The notes beneath the pieces were generated by a model that was given only the letters and a program-made list of their open reading frames with translations, was not told the DNA's origin and did no database searches. Positions 8,725 to 19,000 of a DNA stretch of 64,000 nucleotides are shown in pieces. The stretch is taken from positions 1,984,001 through 2,048,000 of the forward strand of contig OZ242166.1 in NCBI GenBank assembly GCA_965205325.1, written 5' to 3'. The position numbers were made by a program, and so were the translations under genes. This stretch comes from Bin127 sp965205325 (lineage in GTDB: Bacteria > Chloroflexota > Dehalococcoidia > Lucifugimonadales > Lucifugimonadaceae). Position 1 is the stretch's first letter. Each line of letters opens with the position of its first letter.

Positions 8725-8885
8725 CTAGCAACTGGCCTCCATCAAGCATCTTCGCTAGCTACCAACCGATTCTATCGCGCACCGCTTTAATCCCGAAACT
8801 CGATACGCCTTCAGATCCCAAGACACAGTATCGATTGCACCATCAGAACGCTCTCTTTACACGCCATTTTTCTACGATTCCAGTC

Positions 8886-9791
8886 ATGGATCCCCAAGTC
8901 ACAGCGTTCTTGGAGCACCTTGGTGGCGAACGCGGACTTTCCCAAAACACCGTCAACGCCTACCGCAACGACCTCGAAGGCTTGACCACTTTCGTCGAAG
9001 ATGAGTTCGGATCAAACACCGTTCCCATCGATTGGAATCGATTCGACGAAAAAACGGTAACCAAATACGTTCGCGACCTAGACATAAGAGCATACTCCAA
9101 CGCCACCAAATCCCGCAAAGTCGCATCCCTGCGTTCATTCATGCGCTTCCTGAGAGAGGAAGGCATCACCGACGACCTACCAACTCGCCGACTTAAATCC
9201 CCACGCGGCGGCAAAACCCTACCGAAATCTTTGACCATCGACGAAGTCGGTAACCTCTTGGACCACGTCGCCGACGCTTCAACACCCACCGAACTCCGAG
9301 ATCGCGCCGTCATAGAACTCTTATACGCCGGCGGCCTAAGAATCTCCGAACTCACCAACCTCGATGTCAACAACGTAAACTTCGATAATTCCACAATCCG
9401 CGTCTTCGGAAAAGGCTCAAAGGAGCGCATCGTCCCCATCTACGACCCCGCCATGGACGCCATCGCAGACTACCTCACCATCGGACGACCCAAACTCGGC
9501 AAATTCCAAGACGAACACGCCCTGTTCCTCAACGCCCGCGGCTCACGCATCACTCGACAAGGACTCTGGCTCCAACTCAAAAACATCGCAACGGCAGCAG
9601 GCATCACCAGACAGATCACACCCCACATGCTCCGCCACAGCTTCGCCTCTCACCTGTTGAACGGCGGCGCATCCCTCCGCCACGTCCAAGATCTCCTCGG
9701 CCACGAAAACATCGCCACAACCCAGATCTACACCCATCTCACAACCGAACACGTCCGCCGCGAATACGACGCCGCACACCCCCGAGCCTAG
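8886..9791 (+). CDS. XerC/XerD-type tyrosine recombinase
   Basis: Site-specific recombinase of the Xer type, which resolves chromosome dimers. The N-terminal SAM-like domain starts MDPQVTAFLEHLGGERGLS. The catalytic domain shows Arg in LYAGGLRISELTNL, Lys in FGKGSKERIVP, His-x-x-Arg in HMLRHSFASHLL, His in LLGHENIATTQ and the nucleophile Tyr in IYTHL. Length (301 aa) is typical. An in-frame ATG at 8835 would add 17 unconserved residues. It stands alone between lgt and a membrane protein, away from any integrase or att site, so a housekeeping role is more likely than a phage one. XerC versus XerD cannot be decided here. Confidence 0.88.
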   Translation: MDPQVTAFLEHLGGERGLSQNTVNAYRNDLEGLTTFVEDEFGSNTVPIDWNRFDEKTVTKYVRDLDIRAYSNATKSRKVASLRSFMRFLREEGITDDLPTRRLKSPRGGKTLPKSLTIDEVGNLLDHVADASTPTELRDRAVIELLYAGGLRISELTNLDVNNVNFDNSTIRVFGKGSKERIVPIYDPAMDAIADYLTIGRPKLGKFQDEHALFLNARGSRITRQGLWLQLKNIATAAGITRQITPHMLRHSFASHLLNGGASLRHVQDLLGHENIATTQIYTHLTTEHVRREYDAAHPRA

Positions 9792-9907
9792 TTGCCTTGG
9801 GCGTCGATCCGAACTCGCAGCTTATTCCGGATTTTAGACGCCGTTCGCTTCAGCATTTCGTATCCGTCAACATGCCGTCGCCATCGGTAATCACTCCCTT
9901 GAGCACC

Positions 9908-10306
9908 TCATATATCCAACGTGGCAAAGCTGATCGCCAACATGATGTACTGCGCCAACGCGAAACCCAACGCCGTCGCTCCCAACCGTTGCAGCCAAGT
10001 CGCCTCATACTGCCAGATCGAAGCCAGACCAAACAGCAGCATCGGCGCAGGAGCGAATACCCATCCCATTTCACCGATATAGTCCTGTAACGCAATCGCC
10101 GAAGCCAGCGTGATGCCCACCAGCAACAATCCAAGCGCGAACCCACCAACCGCCAAGATCAACAAAACGGCATACGACGTCCGCTCATCGTCATCCAGAT
10201 CCTCCGAAACATCACGAAAGAAGACATCCTCTTCCTCTAATGTCTCGTCGTCAAGCGCAGACGTTTCCGGGGTTTCACCCGACGAATCTCGCATTTGCAC
10301 CCCCAA
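9908..10306 (-). CDS. Small integral membrane protein, unknown function
   Basis: 132 aa. The first 40 or so residues are strongly acidic (TLEEEDVFFRDVSEDLDDDE) and are followed by three hydrophobic segments. No catalytic motif is recognised. It is transcribed in the same direction as the epimerase gene at 10335, with the epimerase upstream and a 28-bp gap, so co-transcription is possible. Confidence 0.6.
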   Translation of the reverse strand: MGVQMRDSSGETPETSALDDETLEEEDVFFRDVSEDLDDDERTSYAVLLILAVGGFALGLLLVGITLASAIALQDYIGEMGWVFAPAPMLLFGLASIWQYEATWLQRLGATALGFALAQYIMLAISFATLDI

Positions 10307-10334
10307 TCATTCGGTTGGACGCCGGAACGCCAGA

Positions 10335-11258
10335 TCAATCCTCGAACTCTGCCCAGATCGCCCTCGCATACTCAAGCGAACCACCGTCCTTGTGCCATTG
10401 GTCGCCCAGTTGCGTGCCTTCGATCGCCATATACCCGCTGTACCCGGCATTCGCCATCGCCGAGATCGCGTAACGGTAGTCGATCTCCCCATCCTCCAAC
10501 GGCACACGAACGAACACAGTCCGCTGATTCTCCGGGTGATAGACGCGATGCATGTTCTTGCAGTGCCAATACTTCGAAATCGGCGCCAACGCGTCAATCG
10601 CCGCGTCGTAGTCCTCTTCCGGCACGTCATACGTCCACACAATATTCCCGATATCCGGGTTGATCCCGAAATTCTCCCGGTCGATCTGGTCATGCAGATA
10701 CACCGCCGACCAAGAGTTATCGACTGGAGAGTTCTGATGGACCTCAACCGTCACATCGATCTCGCTGTTAGAGTCGCAAACCCCCTGGAACACCGACGCC
10801 AACTCGTCGTAAACCCACATGTCGGCATCTTTGCTCGCATCTTGCGACTTAGGCCAACCGCTCACACTACCCGGAATCGACCCCGGAGGATGCCCCGGAT
10901 ACCTCGCCGGAGCACTCAACGCACCATTGACAACCTCCGCACCCACATGACCCGCATACTCCGCCGCACGCATCAACTTCTCCCGATTCTGGGGACCGTG
11001 CTTCGCTTCCGTCAAAGTCCCGCCAGCCCGAATCGCACCCACATTCAACCCGTGCGAACGCACGCGTTCACCGAAATCAGCAATCGACTTCGTATCCCCC
11101 AGCTTGTCCAATACCTCAAACCCACACTCGATAGCGTTGAAACCCGTATCTCGGGTCTTGTCCAGAAACTCCGATGTGTAGTTGTCAGGATGCAGATTCC
11201 ACGTATCCACAGACTGCGGATACAAGGTGAAACGTCGGTGGGCGTAGCAGAAACGCAT
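10335..11258 (-). CDS. Sugar phosphate isomerase/epimerase-like TIM-barrel protein
   Basis: 307 aa of the xylose-isomerase-like TIM-barrel superfamily (AP endonuclease 2 fold). Several features fit: an N-terminal strand with RFTLYPQSVDTW, IECGFEVLDKL in the second strand, acidic and His positions typical of the metal site (VTVEVHQNSP, NFGINPDIGN, HCKNMHRV) and the C-terminal YMAIEG. Such enzymes isomerise or epimerise sugars, inositols or sugar acids in catabolism. The substrate cannot be read from sequence. The nearby enolase-superfamily gene at 12126 suggests sugar-acid metabolism, but the two are on opposite strands. Confidence 0.75.
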   Translation of the reverse strand: MRFCYAHRRFTLYPQSVDTWNLHPDNYTSEFLDKTRDTGFNAIECGFEVLDKLGDTKSIADFGERVRSHGLNVGAIRAGGTLTEAKHGPQNREKLMRAAEYAGHVGAEVVNGALSAPARYPGHPPGSIPGSVSGWPKSQDASKDADMWVYDELASVFQGVCDSNSEIDVTVEVHQNSPVDNSWSAVYLHDQIDRENFGINPDIGNIVWTYDVPEEDYDAAIDALAPISKYWHCKNMHRVYHPENQRTVFVRVPLEDGEIDYRYAISAMANAGYSGYMAIEGTQLGDQWHKDGGSLEYARAIWAEFED

Positions 11259-11359
11259 GGCGTGCCTAGATTCCCTTCATTGATCAGCTCGTGCCGCACA
11301 CGCGACACATCTCATTCACTGCGTTCGCAGTTTAACACCCCAACAACGCCCAATTGGCA

Positions 11360-11698
11360 TCAAGCCGCCTCAACTACCTCCACAGATTCCCCAATCCGCG
11401 GCTCAACCTCCCGATTGATCCGCTCACCCAAATCCCGCTCAGCCACCTTCAACGAGTAGCTAACCTGCAAATTCATCCAAATCCTCGCCGAGGTCCCGAA
11501 ATATCGTGACAACCGCAACGCCAACTCAGCGTCAACGTCCCGCTCACCGGCCAAGACGGCATTCATTTGCTCTATTGGAATGCCAAGTTTGTCTGCAAAT
11601 GTCTCCGGCGTCAATCCCATTTCTCCGAGGTCTTCGTTCAACATCTCCCCAGGATGTACCGGAGGCATCCGGTTAATCGGTTTCATCGTTCGCCTCAA
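11360..11698 (-). CDS. higA: HigA-type antitoxin (XRE family)
   Basis: A 112-aa helix-turn-helix protein beginning MRRTMKPINRMPPVHPGE. The PVHPGEML element near the start, LTPETFADKLGIPIEQMNAVL and the C-terminal ARIWMNLQVSYSL segment are diagnostic of HigA/VapI-type antitoxins. The gene lies 10 bases downstream of the toxin, the reversed toxin-first order typical of higBA. HigA neutralises HigB and usually represses the operon promoter. The pair looks intact. Confidence 0.9.
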   Translation of the reverse strand: MRRTMKPINRMPPVHPGEMLNEDLGEMGLTPETFADKLGIPIEQMNAVLAGERDVDAELALRLSRYFGTSARIWMNLQVSYSLKVAERDLGERINREVEPRIGESVEVVEAA

Positions 11699-11708
11699 TT
11701 CAATGCTT

Positions 11709-11993
11709 TCAGTGATAGTCTACGATCTCGACTTCGTACGGTCCCGTATCACCCCAACGAAAACAAATCCGCCATTGACGGTTGATCCGGATCGAATATT
11801 GACCGATCCGATCTCCCTTGAGACGCTCCAACCGGTTGCCAGGGTATCGAGTCAAGTCCCCCAGATTATCTGCATCGTCCAAAAAACCAAGTTTGGCGTG
11901 CGCCTGACGTTCGAAACCTTGATAATCCGACACAAAATCACCATCGAAAAACCGCCTGGTCCGTCGGTCACGAAAACTCTGTATCGCCATCAA
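11709..11993 (-). CDS. higB: HigB-type mRNA interferase toxin
   Basis: A 94-aa RelE/HigB-fold protein starting MMAIQSFRDRRTRRFFDG. The family pattern is clear: RYPGNRLERLKGDRIGQYSIRI followed by NQWRICFRW and a C-terminal VEIVDYH. The basic and aromatic residues used for ribosome-dependent mRNA cleavage are present (Lys/Arg in the centre, Arg in WRICFRW, C-terminal Tyr and His). It precedes higA by 10 bases and should be expressed as one transcript with it. Confidence 0.9.
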   Translation of the reverse strand: MMAIQSFRDRRTRRFFDGDFVSDYQGFERQAHAKLGFLDDADNLGDLTRYPGNRLERLKGDRIGQYSIRINRQWRICFRWGDTGPYEVEIVDYH

Positions 11994-12125
11994 CTACCTT
12001 TCTCACTCTAACACTTGTACGCATTCCATACTTCACACCACATCAAATCTCTGTGTACCATGAACCCGTCAATACCTCCGGACACTTTGGCGAAACTACA
12101 CCAGCGCCCCAGGACAACAACCCCG

Positions 12126-13298
12126 ATGAAAATCACCGACCTCCGAGCATACGTCGTACGTGCACAAGAATCCCGACCATGGATGTTTGTCGAAATCGAC
12201 ACCGACGAAGGCATCACCGGATACGGAGAATCCACTAACGTCGGCGGCGGTGGTGCCATCGTCATCGCACAAACCTACGCCCTCCTCAAAAACGACCTCG
12301 TCGGACAAGACTTCTCCGACGGACTAGTCGGCCAAGACCCCAACCACATCGACCGCATCTGGCACCAGATATACCGCCGCTTTGGAACCCTCGGCTCACG
12401 CGGCTTCGCTACAACCCTCGCAAGCGGCGTCGACATGGCCTTATGGGACATCAAAGGAAAAGCCCTCGGACGAGCCGTCTACGACCTTCTCGGCGGTCCC
12501 ATGCGCGACTCCGTCCCTCTCTATTCACACTGCGGCCCAGCCGACGACATCGATGCCTGCGTCGCCGATGCCAAAGCACAAGTCGCCCTTGGATACCAAG
12601 CCCTCAAACTCGATCCCTTCTCGCCCGAGATGGGAGCCAAACACCGCCGGTACATTGACGGCAAAATCTCTGCCGCAGCAGCCGCTCACGCCGAAGACCT
12701 CATGGCCGCCCTCCGAGAAGCCCTAGGCCCAGACATCGAACTCATGATCGACGCCCACGGAAACTTTGACGTCTCCACCGCAACCGACCTTTGCAACCGC
12801 ATGATGCCCTACAACCTCACATGGTTAGAAGAACCCCTGCAGCCCGAGAGCATCGAAGCCCATCGTCAACTCCGACGCAACACCGACATCAACCTATGCA
12901 TCGGCGAACGCAAATTCACCCGATGGGACTTCCTCCCTTACCTCACCGAAGGCCTCGTCAACTACATCATGCCCGACATCTGCTGGACAGGCGGAATCTC
13001 CGAGATGAAGAAGATCGCTCACCTCGCCGAGACCTTCTACATCCCCATCTCGCCCCACGACGCGTCCGGATCCTTCAACGTCATCGCCGGCGCCCAAGTC
13101 CTCATGAACGTCCCAAACATATACCGCCTCGAAATGAGCCACCACTCGGTACCCGCATACAACGCGTGCCTAACCGAACCCCTCGACATTCGAGACGGAC
13201 ACCTTCACCTCTCCGACAAACCCGGACTAGGCTACGAGCTGGACCGCGACTACATCGAATCCCACCTCGACACTCAGTGGGCATCTCTCATCTCCTAG
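12126..13298 (+). CDS. Enolase-superfamily dehydratase (mandelate racemase/muconate lactonizing family)
   Basis: 390 aa. N-terminal capping domain MKITDLRAYVVRAQE..., then a barrel with the expected sites: KxD-type catalytic strand in ALGYQALKLDPF, metal ligands Asp in LMIDAHGNFD, Glu in WLEEPLQPE and Glu in CIGERKF, and the catalytic His in ISPHDASGSF. This pattern fits sugar-acid dehydratases, which dehydrate aldonic acids to 2-keto-3-deoxy acids; the exact acid is unknown. The start at 12126 matches the family N-terminus; earlier in-frame codons would add 37 unconserved residues. It is only distantly similar to the tandem pair at 46.9-49.4 kb, so there are at least two subgroups in one window. 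Confidence 0.85.
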   Translation: MKITDLRAYVVRAQESRPWMFVEIDTDEGITGYGESTNVGGGGAIVIAQTYALLKNDLVGQDFSDGLVGQDPNHIDRIWHQIYRRFGTLGSRGFATTLASGVDMALWDIKGKALGRAVYDLLGGPMRDSVPLYSHCGPADDIDACVADAKAQVALGYQALKLDPFSPEMGAKHRRYIDGKISAAAAAHAEDLMAALREALGPDIELMIDAHGNFDVSTATDLCNRMMPYNLTWLEEPLQPESIEAHRQLRRNTDINLCIGERKFTRWDFLPYLTEGLVNYIMPDICWTGGISEMKKIAHLAETFYIPISPHDASGSFNVIAGAQVLMNVPNIYRLEMSHHSVPAYNACLTEPLDIRDGHLHLSDKPGLGYELDRDYIESHLDTQWASLIS

Positions 13299-13309
13299 AA
13301 ACCGCCCAC

Positions 13310-16000
13310 TCAGCCATCGCCCTCCAACCGGAGCGCCACCGACGCGCTCCGGATCACATCCGGAATCTCAAACTCGCCTCCATATCCTCCCTCGGTCGCC
13401 ACGACCCTGTACGTGTCGCACACCCCGTCCTCCTCGGGTTCGAACTGCCACGACATCTCGTAACTCGAAATCGTGTAATCCGATGTGTCGACCTGCAACT
13501 GCACATCGATGCTCGTGTTTTGGCTCCAAGCAGTCCGAACATCCGCACCACCCAATGGCACCTTCAACGTCATCACCCCATCTTCCTCCCCAACAACCTC
13601 TAACTCGGCACCATCGCGATAAAGATTGACACTCGACAACATCGTCAACGGATTCGAGAAAGAATCCCTGAAACTCAAAACACGTTGAGCCACCTGACTA
13701 GGCACTGGTCGCCACCGCCCATTGACAAACATCCAATACTCCAGCAGCTGCACCGGAGCGCGCGACCGAATTATGTAGAGGTCTACCGAATCATTCTTGA
13801 AATGCACCCAACGCGAAGCCCGCGGCCGCATCCCTCCAATCGAATACCGAGATTCCTCAAACGTAAACTCGCAACCCGTCCAACCACCGGAAATCGTGTA
13901 ACTCGCCGCACCTTCATCCATGAACTTCGCATGTGCACGACGCAGAATCCCCTCTACCGTGATCTCAACTGGCTCAACCCTGTCCACCAACTCATCCTCA
14001 AACACCACCAACTCCCTAACCTCGCTGAAACGCATCCCCGGCTTCACCAACGGATCTGACGCGATCCTGATCAACTCCCGATCGGTCGGACCCAACGTCA
14101 CATAATCCAACGCGTCATAACTCATCAGACTCGTCCTGTCCTCATGGCGGTGCAACATCCCCGTCAACGAATGAATCAACTCATGCACCGCGATGCTCCG
14201 AATCATGTGGTCGCGACCAGCATCGGTGAAAACCGATAACGGCGGCCAGACCACTAATCTAGCCCCCGAAATCGACCCGTCGGATGCCACGTCGAAACTC
14301 GTACAGCCCGCGGCCCTGTTACACCTCAAACCACTGATCCGTTCACTCCTGTCCACCCCAAGATAAGCATGGAGAGCCGCCCTCGATCTAGTCTCGACAT
14401 GCTCGAACTCAACATTCAACAGAGGCGCAAGATACTCCAACACCTCGTCAAATATCGCTTCATACTCATCCTTACCTGTCGTCCAAACTCGAATCGGTTT
14501 ACCGACACGCCATTTAGACACAAAATCGTTTCGCCAGCCGCCACAACCCACACCATCATCCCTGTCCGATCGCCGCCTCAGATTCGACGTGTCGCTGAAA
14601 CACTCCCAAATCTCCCGCGCCACACCCAATATCCTCCTCGGCACCAACACATCTGCTGTCACCACATCATCGTCGCCAACCGAGAAATGCAGCTCCGTCT
14701 CCCCTGATGGAACCCTAACCATATGCCGAGAGACATCCATCTCATCCTCACCATCCACCTCCACAGCGAACTCACCTCCGCAATCATCCACCAGCTCTCC
14801 GGCCCGCAAACACGACACCATCAACTGAACCTCGCCACTTACCGGCACACTCCCCACATTCGCCAACGTCGTCTCAAAAACCGCATTCGCCGATCCATCA
14901 CTCCAGTACTGCAACTCCTCACCGTCCGAAACCGCCGACAATGACCAATCCAATGCCGGCACCTCGCCAACATCAAAAACCGCCCCCACAACATTCCCAT
15001 CACCCCACCTGAAGCCATCCTCATTTGCCCCCGCGTACACCGTCGCCATCACACTCCCAACCGGTACCCAAACCTCCAACATCACCGAAACCGACTCGCC
15101 AACTGCCAACGGGCGGGCAAAATCCGACATCGAACACGCCTCATCACCACACTCAACCCCAACCACAAACTGCACACTGTCGTCAACACCCACATTGCTG
15201 ACCTCAATCTCCACCGAAACCAACCCTCTACCCTCCGTATGCCACTTCACCACCTCTGTCGAACCCACCACAACATCAAACTCCACGTACTCCACCTCAC
15301 TCTCAACCCGAACGCTGTTATCCCCAAGCTCCACCTCCGTCGAAGAGGTCGAAGCAACCAACTCAAACCGGTATCCCCCCGGTTCCACCTCAAACCGAGC
15401 CAACTTCACCGCACTCCCGCCGACATCAACCGACTCCGCAACCACACCAAAATCGACTTCACCAACCTCTCCGTCATCCAACCTCTCCCATCTCCCTCTT
15501 AATTCGACCTCCTTCGCGACTCGTCCACCAGTGTTATCAACACCGACATCAAACTCGTAAAACCCGCCCCTAACCACATGCTCCGCATTCACCCTCACCG
15601 ACAGATCCACCGCCAACACCGTCACACTCGTCTCATGCACCACATCTCCGACCAACAGCCCTACCGTCCGCTCCCCCGGCTCTAGTTCAAACCTAAACTT
15701 GAACTGCCTCTGCACTTTTTTCGCCAGTTCACTCACCACATAAACCAATTTCCGTTCCCCTCCATCTACCTGATAATCGATCCGCTGAGTCCCCACAAAA
15801 TCCACGTCACTCATGTTCTCAACCGTCACCAACGCCTCATACCGCACCACCGATCTATCCTCACCAACCTCCATTATAACTACATCCGTCACATGAAACA
15901 AGTCGCCAGAATTCTGAGCAGCCACCACACCCATCAAACCAAAACCAACCAACACCCCCACCAACCCGACCAAAACTGAAATTGCGACCCGCGACCTCAT
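13310..16000 (-). CDS. Large secreted CARDB-repeat protein with a metzincin-like protease motif
   Basis: About 896 aa. N-terminal signal peptide (hydrophobic stretch ending GVVAAQN) followed by several Ig-like CARDB/adhesion-type domains rich in Val, Glu and Asp. Near residue 600 lies HELIHSLTGMLHR followed by TSLMSYDA. This resembles a zinc-binding HExxH helix with a downstream His and a Met-turn, as in matrixin-like proteases. The spacing to the third His is one residue longer than the metzincin consensus. A further domain follows. The start at 16000 has an AGGATGG site; an ATG 9 bases upstream has none. It is a paralogue of the next gene, 45 bp away and co-directional. Role inferred: extracellular protein breakdown or adhesion. 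Confidence 0.7.
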   Translation of the reverse strand: MRSRVAISVLVGLVGVLVGFGLMGVVAAQNSGDLFHVTDVVIMEVGEDRSVVRYEALVTVENMSDVDFVGTQRIDYQVDGGERKLVYVVSELAKKVQRQFKFRFELEPGERTVGLLVGDVVHETSVTVLAVDLSVRVNAEHVVRGGFYEFDVGVDNTGGRVAKEVELRGRWERLDDGEVGEVDFGVVAESVDVGGSAVKLARFEVEPGGYRFELVASTSSTEVELGDNSVRVESEVEYVEFDVVVGSTEVVKWHTEGRGLVSVEIEVSNVGVDDSVQFVVGVECGDEACSMSDFARPLAVGESVSVMLEVWVPVGSVMATVYAGANEDGFRWGDGNVVGAVFDVGEVPALDWSLSAVSDGEELQYWSDGSANAVFETTLANVGSVPVSGEVQLMVSCLRAGELVDDCGGEFAVEVDGEDEMDVSRHMVRVPSGETELHFSVGDDDVVTADVLVPRRILGVAREIWECFSDTSNLRRRSDRDDGVGCGGWRNDFVSKWRVGKPIRVWTTGKDEYEAIFDEVLEYLAPLLNVEFEHVETRSRAALHAYLGVDRSERISGLRCNRAAGCTSFDVASDGSISGARLVVWPPLSVFTDAGRDHMIRSIAVHELIHSLTGMLHRHEDRTSLMSYDALDYVTLGPTDRELIRIASDPLVKPGMRFSEVRELVVFEDELVDRVEPVEITVEGILRRAHAKFMDEGAASYTISGGWTGCEFTFEESRYSIGGMRPRASRWVHFKNDSVDLYIIRSRAPVQLLEYWMFVNGRWRPVPSQVAQRVLSFRDSFSNPLTMLSSVNLYRDGAELEVVGEEDGVMTLKVPLGGADVRTAWSQNTSIDVQLQVDTSDYTISSYEMSWQFEPEEDGVCDTYRVVATEGGYGGEFEIPDVIRSASVALRLEGDG

Positions 16001-16044
16001 ACGGACCATCCTAATTCGGCGATATCAAGAGAGCGCTAAAACCC

Positions 16045-19000
16045 TCAATTCCCGATCACCCGGGAACCGCCCCGAACCTCGGCCGGTACGACCAAACTCG
16101 CACCATACTCAATCAAGTTCGCCTGCACCTCGTACTCGTCACATGCCAACCCGCGTACCCCAAACTCCCACTCCATCGAGAACGACGTCACCTCGAAATT
16201 CGTCAGATCCACCTTGAACGTCGCCGAGACCAACGCCTCATCCGACCAATCCGGCGCCGCATAACCCCTGATCCGCTCAATCCTGAACTCAATCTCATCC
16301 TCCCCACGGTTCAACTCCTCCAGCGTCCCAGACTCGAAATACAACACCGAAGTCAGCATCGCCAACGGATCGGAATACTGCGGCGCCCACGCCGTCTCCT
16401 CCGCTAGCTCCTGCTCATCCGTAGCCGCAAAACGACGCCACGAACGCGTACTCCCATCCCAATACTCCGCCCTACCGTCTTCCGATCGCCAGAACGCATA
16501 CAACCTCTCCGACGCATCCGTCATCCGATAGTGCAACCCGCGGTGCGAACTGAACTGCGAAATCGTCACTTGAGAAGGCCCAAAGCTATCGATACACGTC
16601 CCTCCAGACCAGCCACCGCTCATGTTGTACAGAACCGATCCCTCGCTATGCAACCGCAACCGCGCCTGCTCCACAATCTCCAGATTCGTCAACCGCTCCG
16701 GCTCCACAGGATCCAGAACCTCATCCGAAAACACCACCAGTCCCTCGACATCCGCCGTCCTAAATCCAGTCTCGACCAGCGGACTCGTCAATATCCGCAC
16801 AATCTCCCTGTCCGAAGAACTCATCGCCGGGAACCTGAACCCCTTGTCGATACTCATCACACTGTCCGGAACGCTCCGATAGCTCATCGGCACCAATATC
16901 TGCAACAAACCGTGCAACATCGCATACTCGATCGTCTCATTCACCACACCCAGCTGCCGCAGATTCGGATCCTCAACCCGCAGAACAACGATCTCCGCCG
17001 TCACGATCTCCCCATCGTCATTCGTCTCGTAATTCGTGCAACCCCAGAAACCCTCGCAATCAGTGAAGCCCAACGCGCGCACATCCTCGTCCGATATACC
17101 AACATACGCCGCAATGTCCGCCCGACGCTCCTCAGCAACAAGCTGATACGTGAAGTTCAACTCCGGCGCCAGATCCTGCATCATGTCCTGGAAAAGTTCG
17201 GAATACGCCGACAATCCATTGATCCAAACCGTCACCGGGCGATCCTGCATCCACTTCCGAATAACCTCACCATCCCGACCGCTGCAATTCCCCCTCGGAA
17301 ACTCCTCGCTCTGCCGAGTCTCAGTAAAGCACCGCCAAAGTTCCCGATCCACATCCGTAATCTTCCCCGGCACTGAAATATCCACATCGGCCGACAAAAC
17401 CTCATTCACACCCACGACCTCCGGCCCCTCCAACCGCAACTCGATCTCACCAGACGGCGTCCGAATATCCAACGTTCCCTCCACCGGACCATACCCATCG
17501 CGCAGATCCAGCGTCACCACATCGCCACAACCCGAGATCGCCTCGCCATCCTCGTAACAAGAAACCGCAATCGGATACTCCCCGGGAATCGGCTCCGCAC
17601 CATCGTTACGCAACGCAACATCCACCGTCACCGATGCCTCTCCATCCCGGTAGTAACCATTCAACAACGCGCCAGCCGCAAACACCGGCACGATGTCCGG
17701 CTGCAACGGCACCTCCAGAGTCACCGGAATCGCATTCTGCTCACCCCATAGATACCCATACTCCAACTCGCCCGCAAAAAGAACCACCGACGAAATCCCC
17801 TGCGGAACAACCGCATCCAAAATCCCCGTAATCTCCCCACCTGGCGGCAAATTGTCAACTACCAGCTCACCTGTACAAGCCCCTATATCTGCATCCGGAC
17901 ACCCTATCGACACCACAAAAGGACCGCTGTTCGCAACTCCGACATTGTTAACCCGGTAATTGATGTCGACCTCCGCCGTCCCGCCCCGGATAAACCCACG
18001 CACACTCGCACTTCCCGCCCGAACATTCAGAGAAACGAAATCAACCTCAATATCAAACTCCGCCGAGTTGTTCGAAAGATTCGCCTCCCGCTCATCTGCC
18101 GACGCCGTCACCTCAACCGTATGCCTCCCCTTCTCCAACTCGATGTTGAACGTCACATCCTCTGACTCGCCCGGATCCAAAGGCTGCACCGTCGCAACCA
18201 CATCGTTCAACGCAATCAACTGCACCGGACGCGATGGCAGCGTCCCCTGGTTCGTCAACGTCACCCGCACCGCGATCACCTTGTCCGTCAAAACCTGGTA
18301 CGAAATCGGCGCTATCGTAACGTCCGAAACCAGCAAATCCAGAACCGCCAGCGAATCCGAATCATCCACCCTCAGCTTCAACTCCTGCTGCCCCGAACCC
18401 AGTCGCACATCAAACACCAACGTCGTCTCTTCGCCACCATTCAACGGCGGAATCTCCGCCACCGGATCAACGACGACCCCGTTAACCGTCGCCATCACCG
18501 GCGTCAAACCATCGCGACCAGCCTCACCCTCGTTTACCACCTTCAACATGAACCGCACCGCAATCTTGTCACCCTCAGGCCCCCGGATGTCCCAATCCAA
18601 CGACTCGATGCTGTAGGCGGCAGGCACCGGCGTCGCAGTCGGAGTAGGAGGTATCGGAGTAGCAGTCGGTGGTATCGGAGTAGCAGTAGGCGGAACCGGA
18701 GTTGCCGTAGGAGCCATCGGCGTCAAGGTCGGAGGAACCGGCGTACTCGTCGCCGGTACCGAGGTCGCCGTCGCTGGCGCAGGAGTGTTCGTCGGACGCG
18801 CAGGTGCCGGCGTCGATGTCGCCGGCGCTGGAGTACTCGTCGGAGAAACCGGTGTAGCCGTCGCCGGCGCTTTTGTCGGAGGTAACGGAGTAGGCGTCCG
18901 CGTCACAAACGGCTCCGCCGTTGGCTCCTCATCCCCAGTGCACCCACTCAAACCAACCGCAAACACCAAAGAAACCCCCGTCAATCCAACCAAAACCAAG

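Noticed and set aside
8886..9791. Integrase of a mobile element
   Set aside because: Length and motifs fit housekeeping Xer recombinases; no att repeats, tRNA or phage genes are nearby.
10110..11459. 449-aa plus-strand ORF
   Set aside because: Antisense to the TIM-barrel epimerase and the neighbouring membrane protein; composition typical of a shadow frame.
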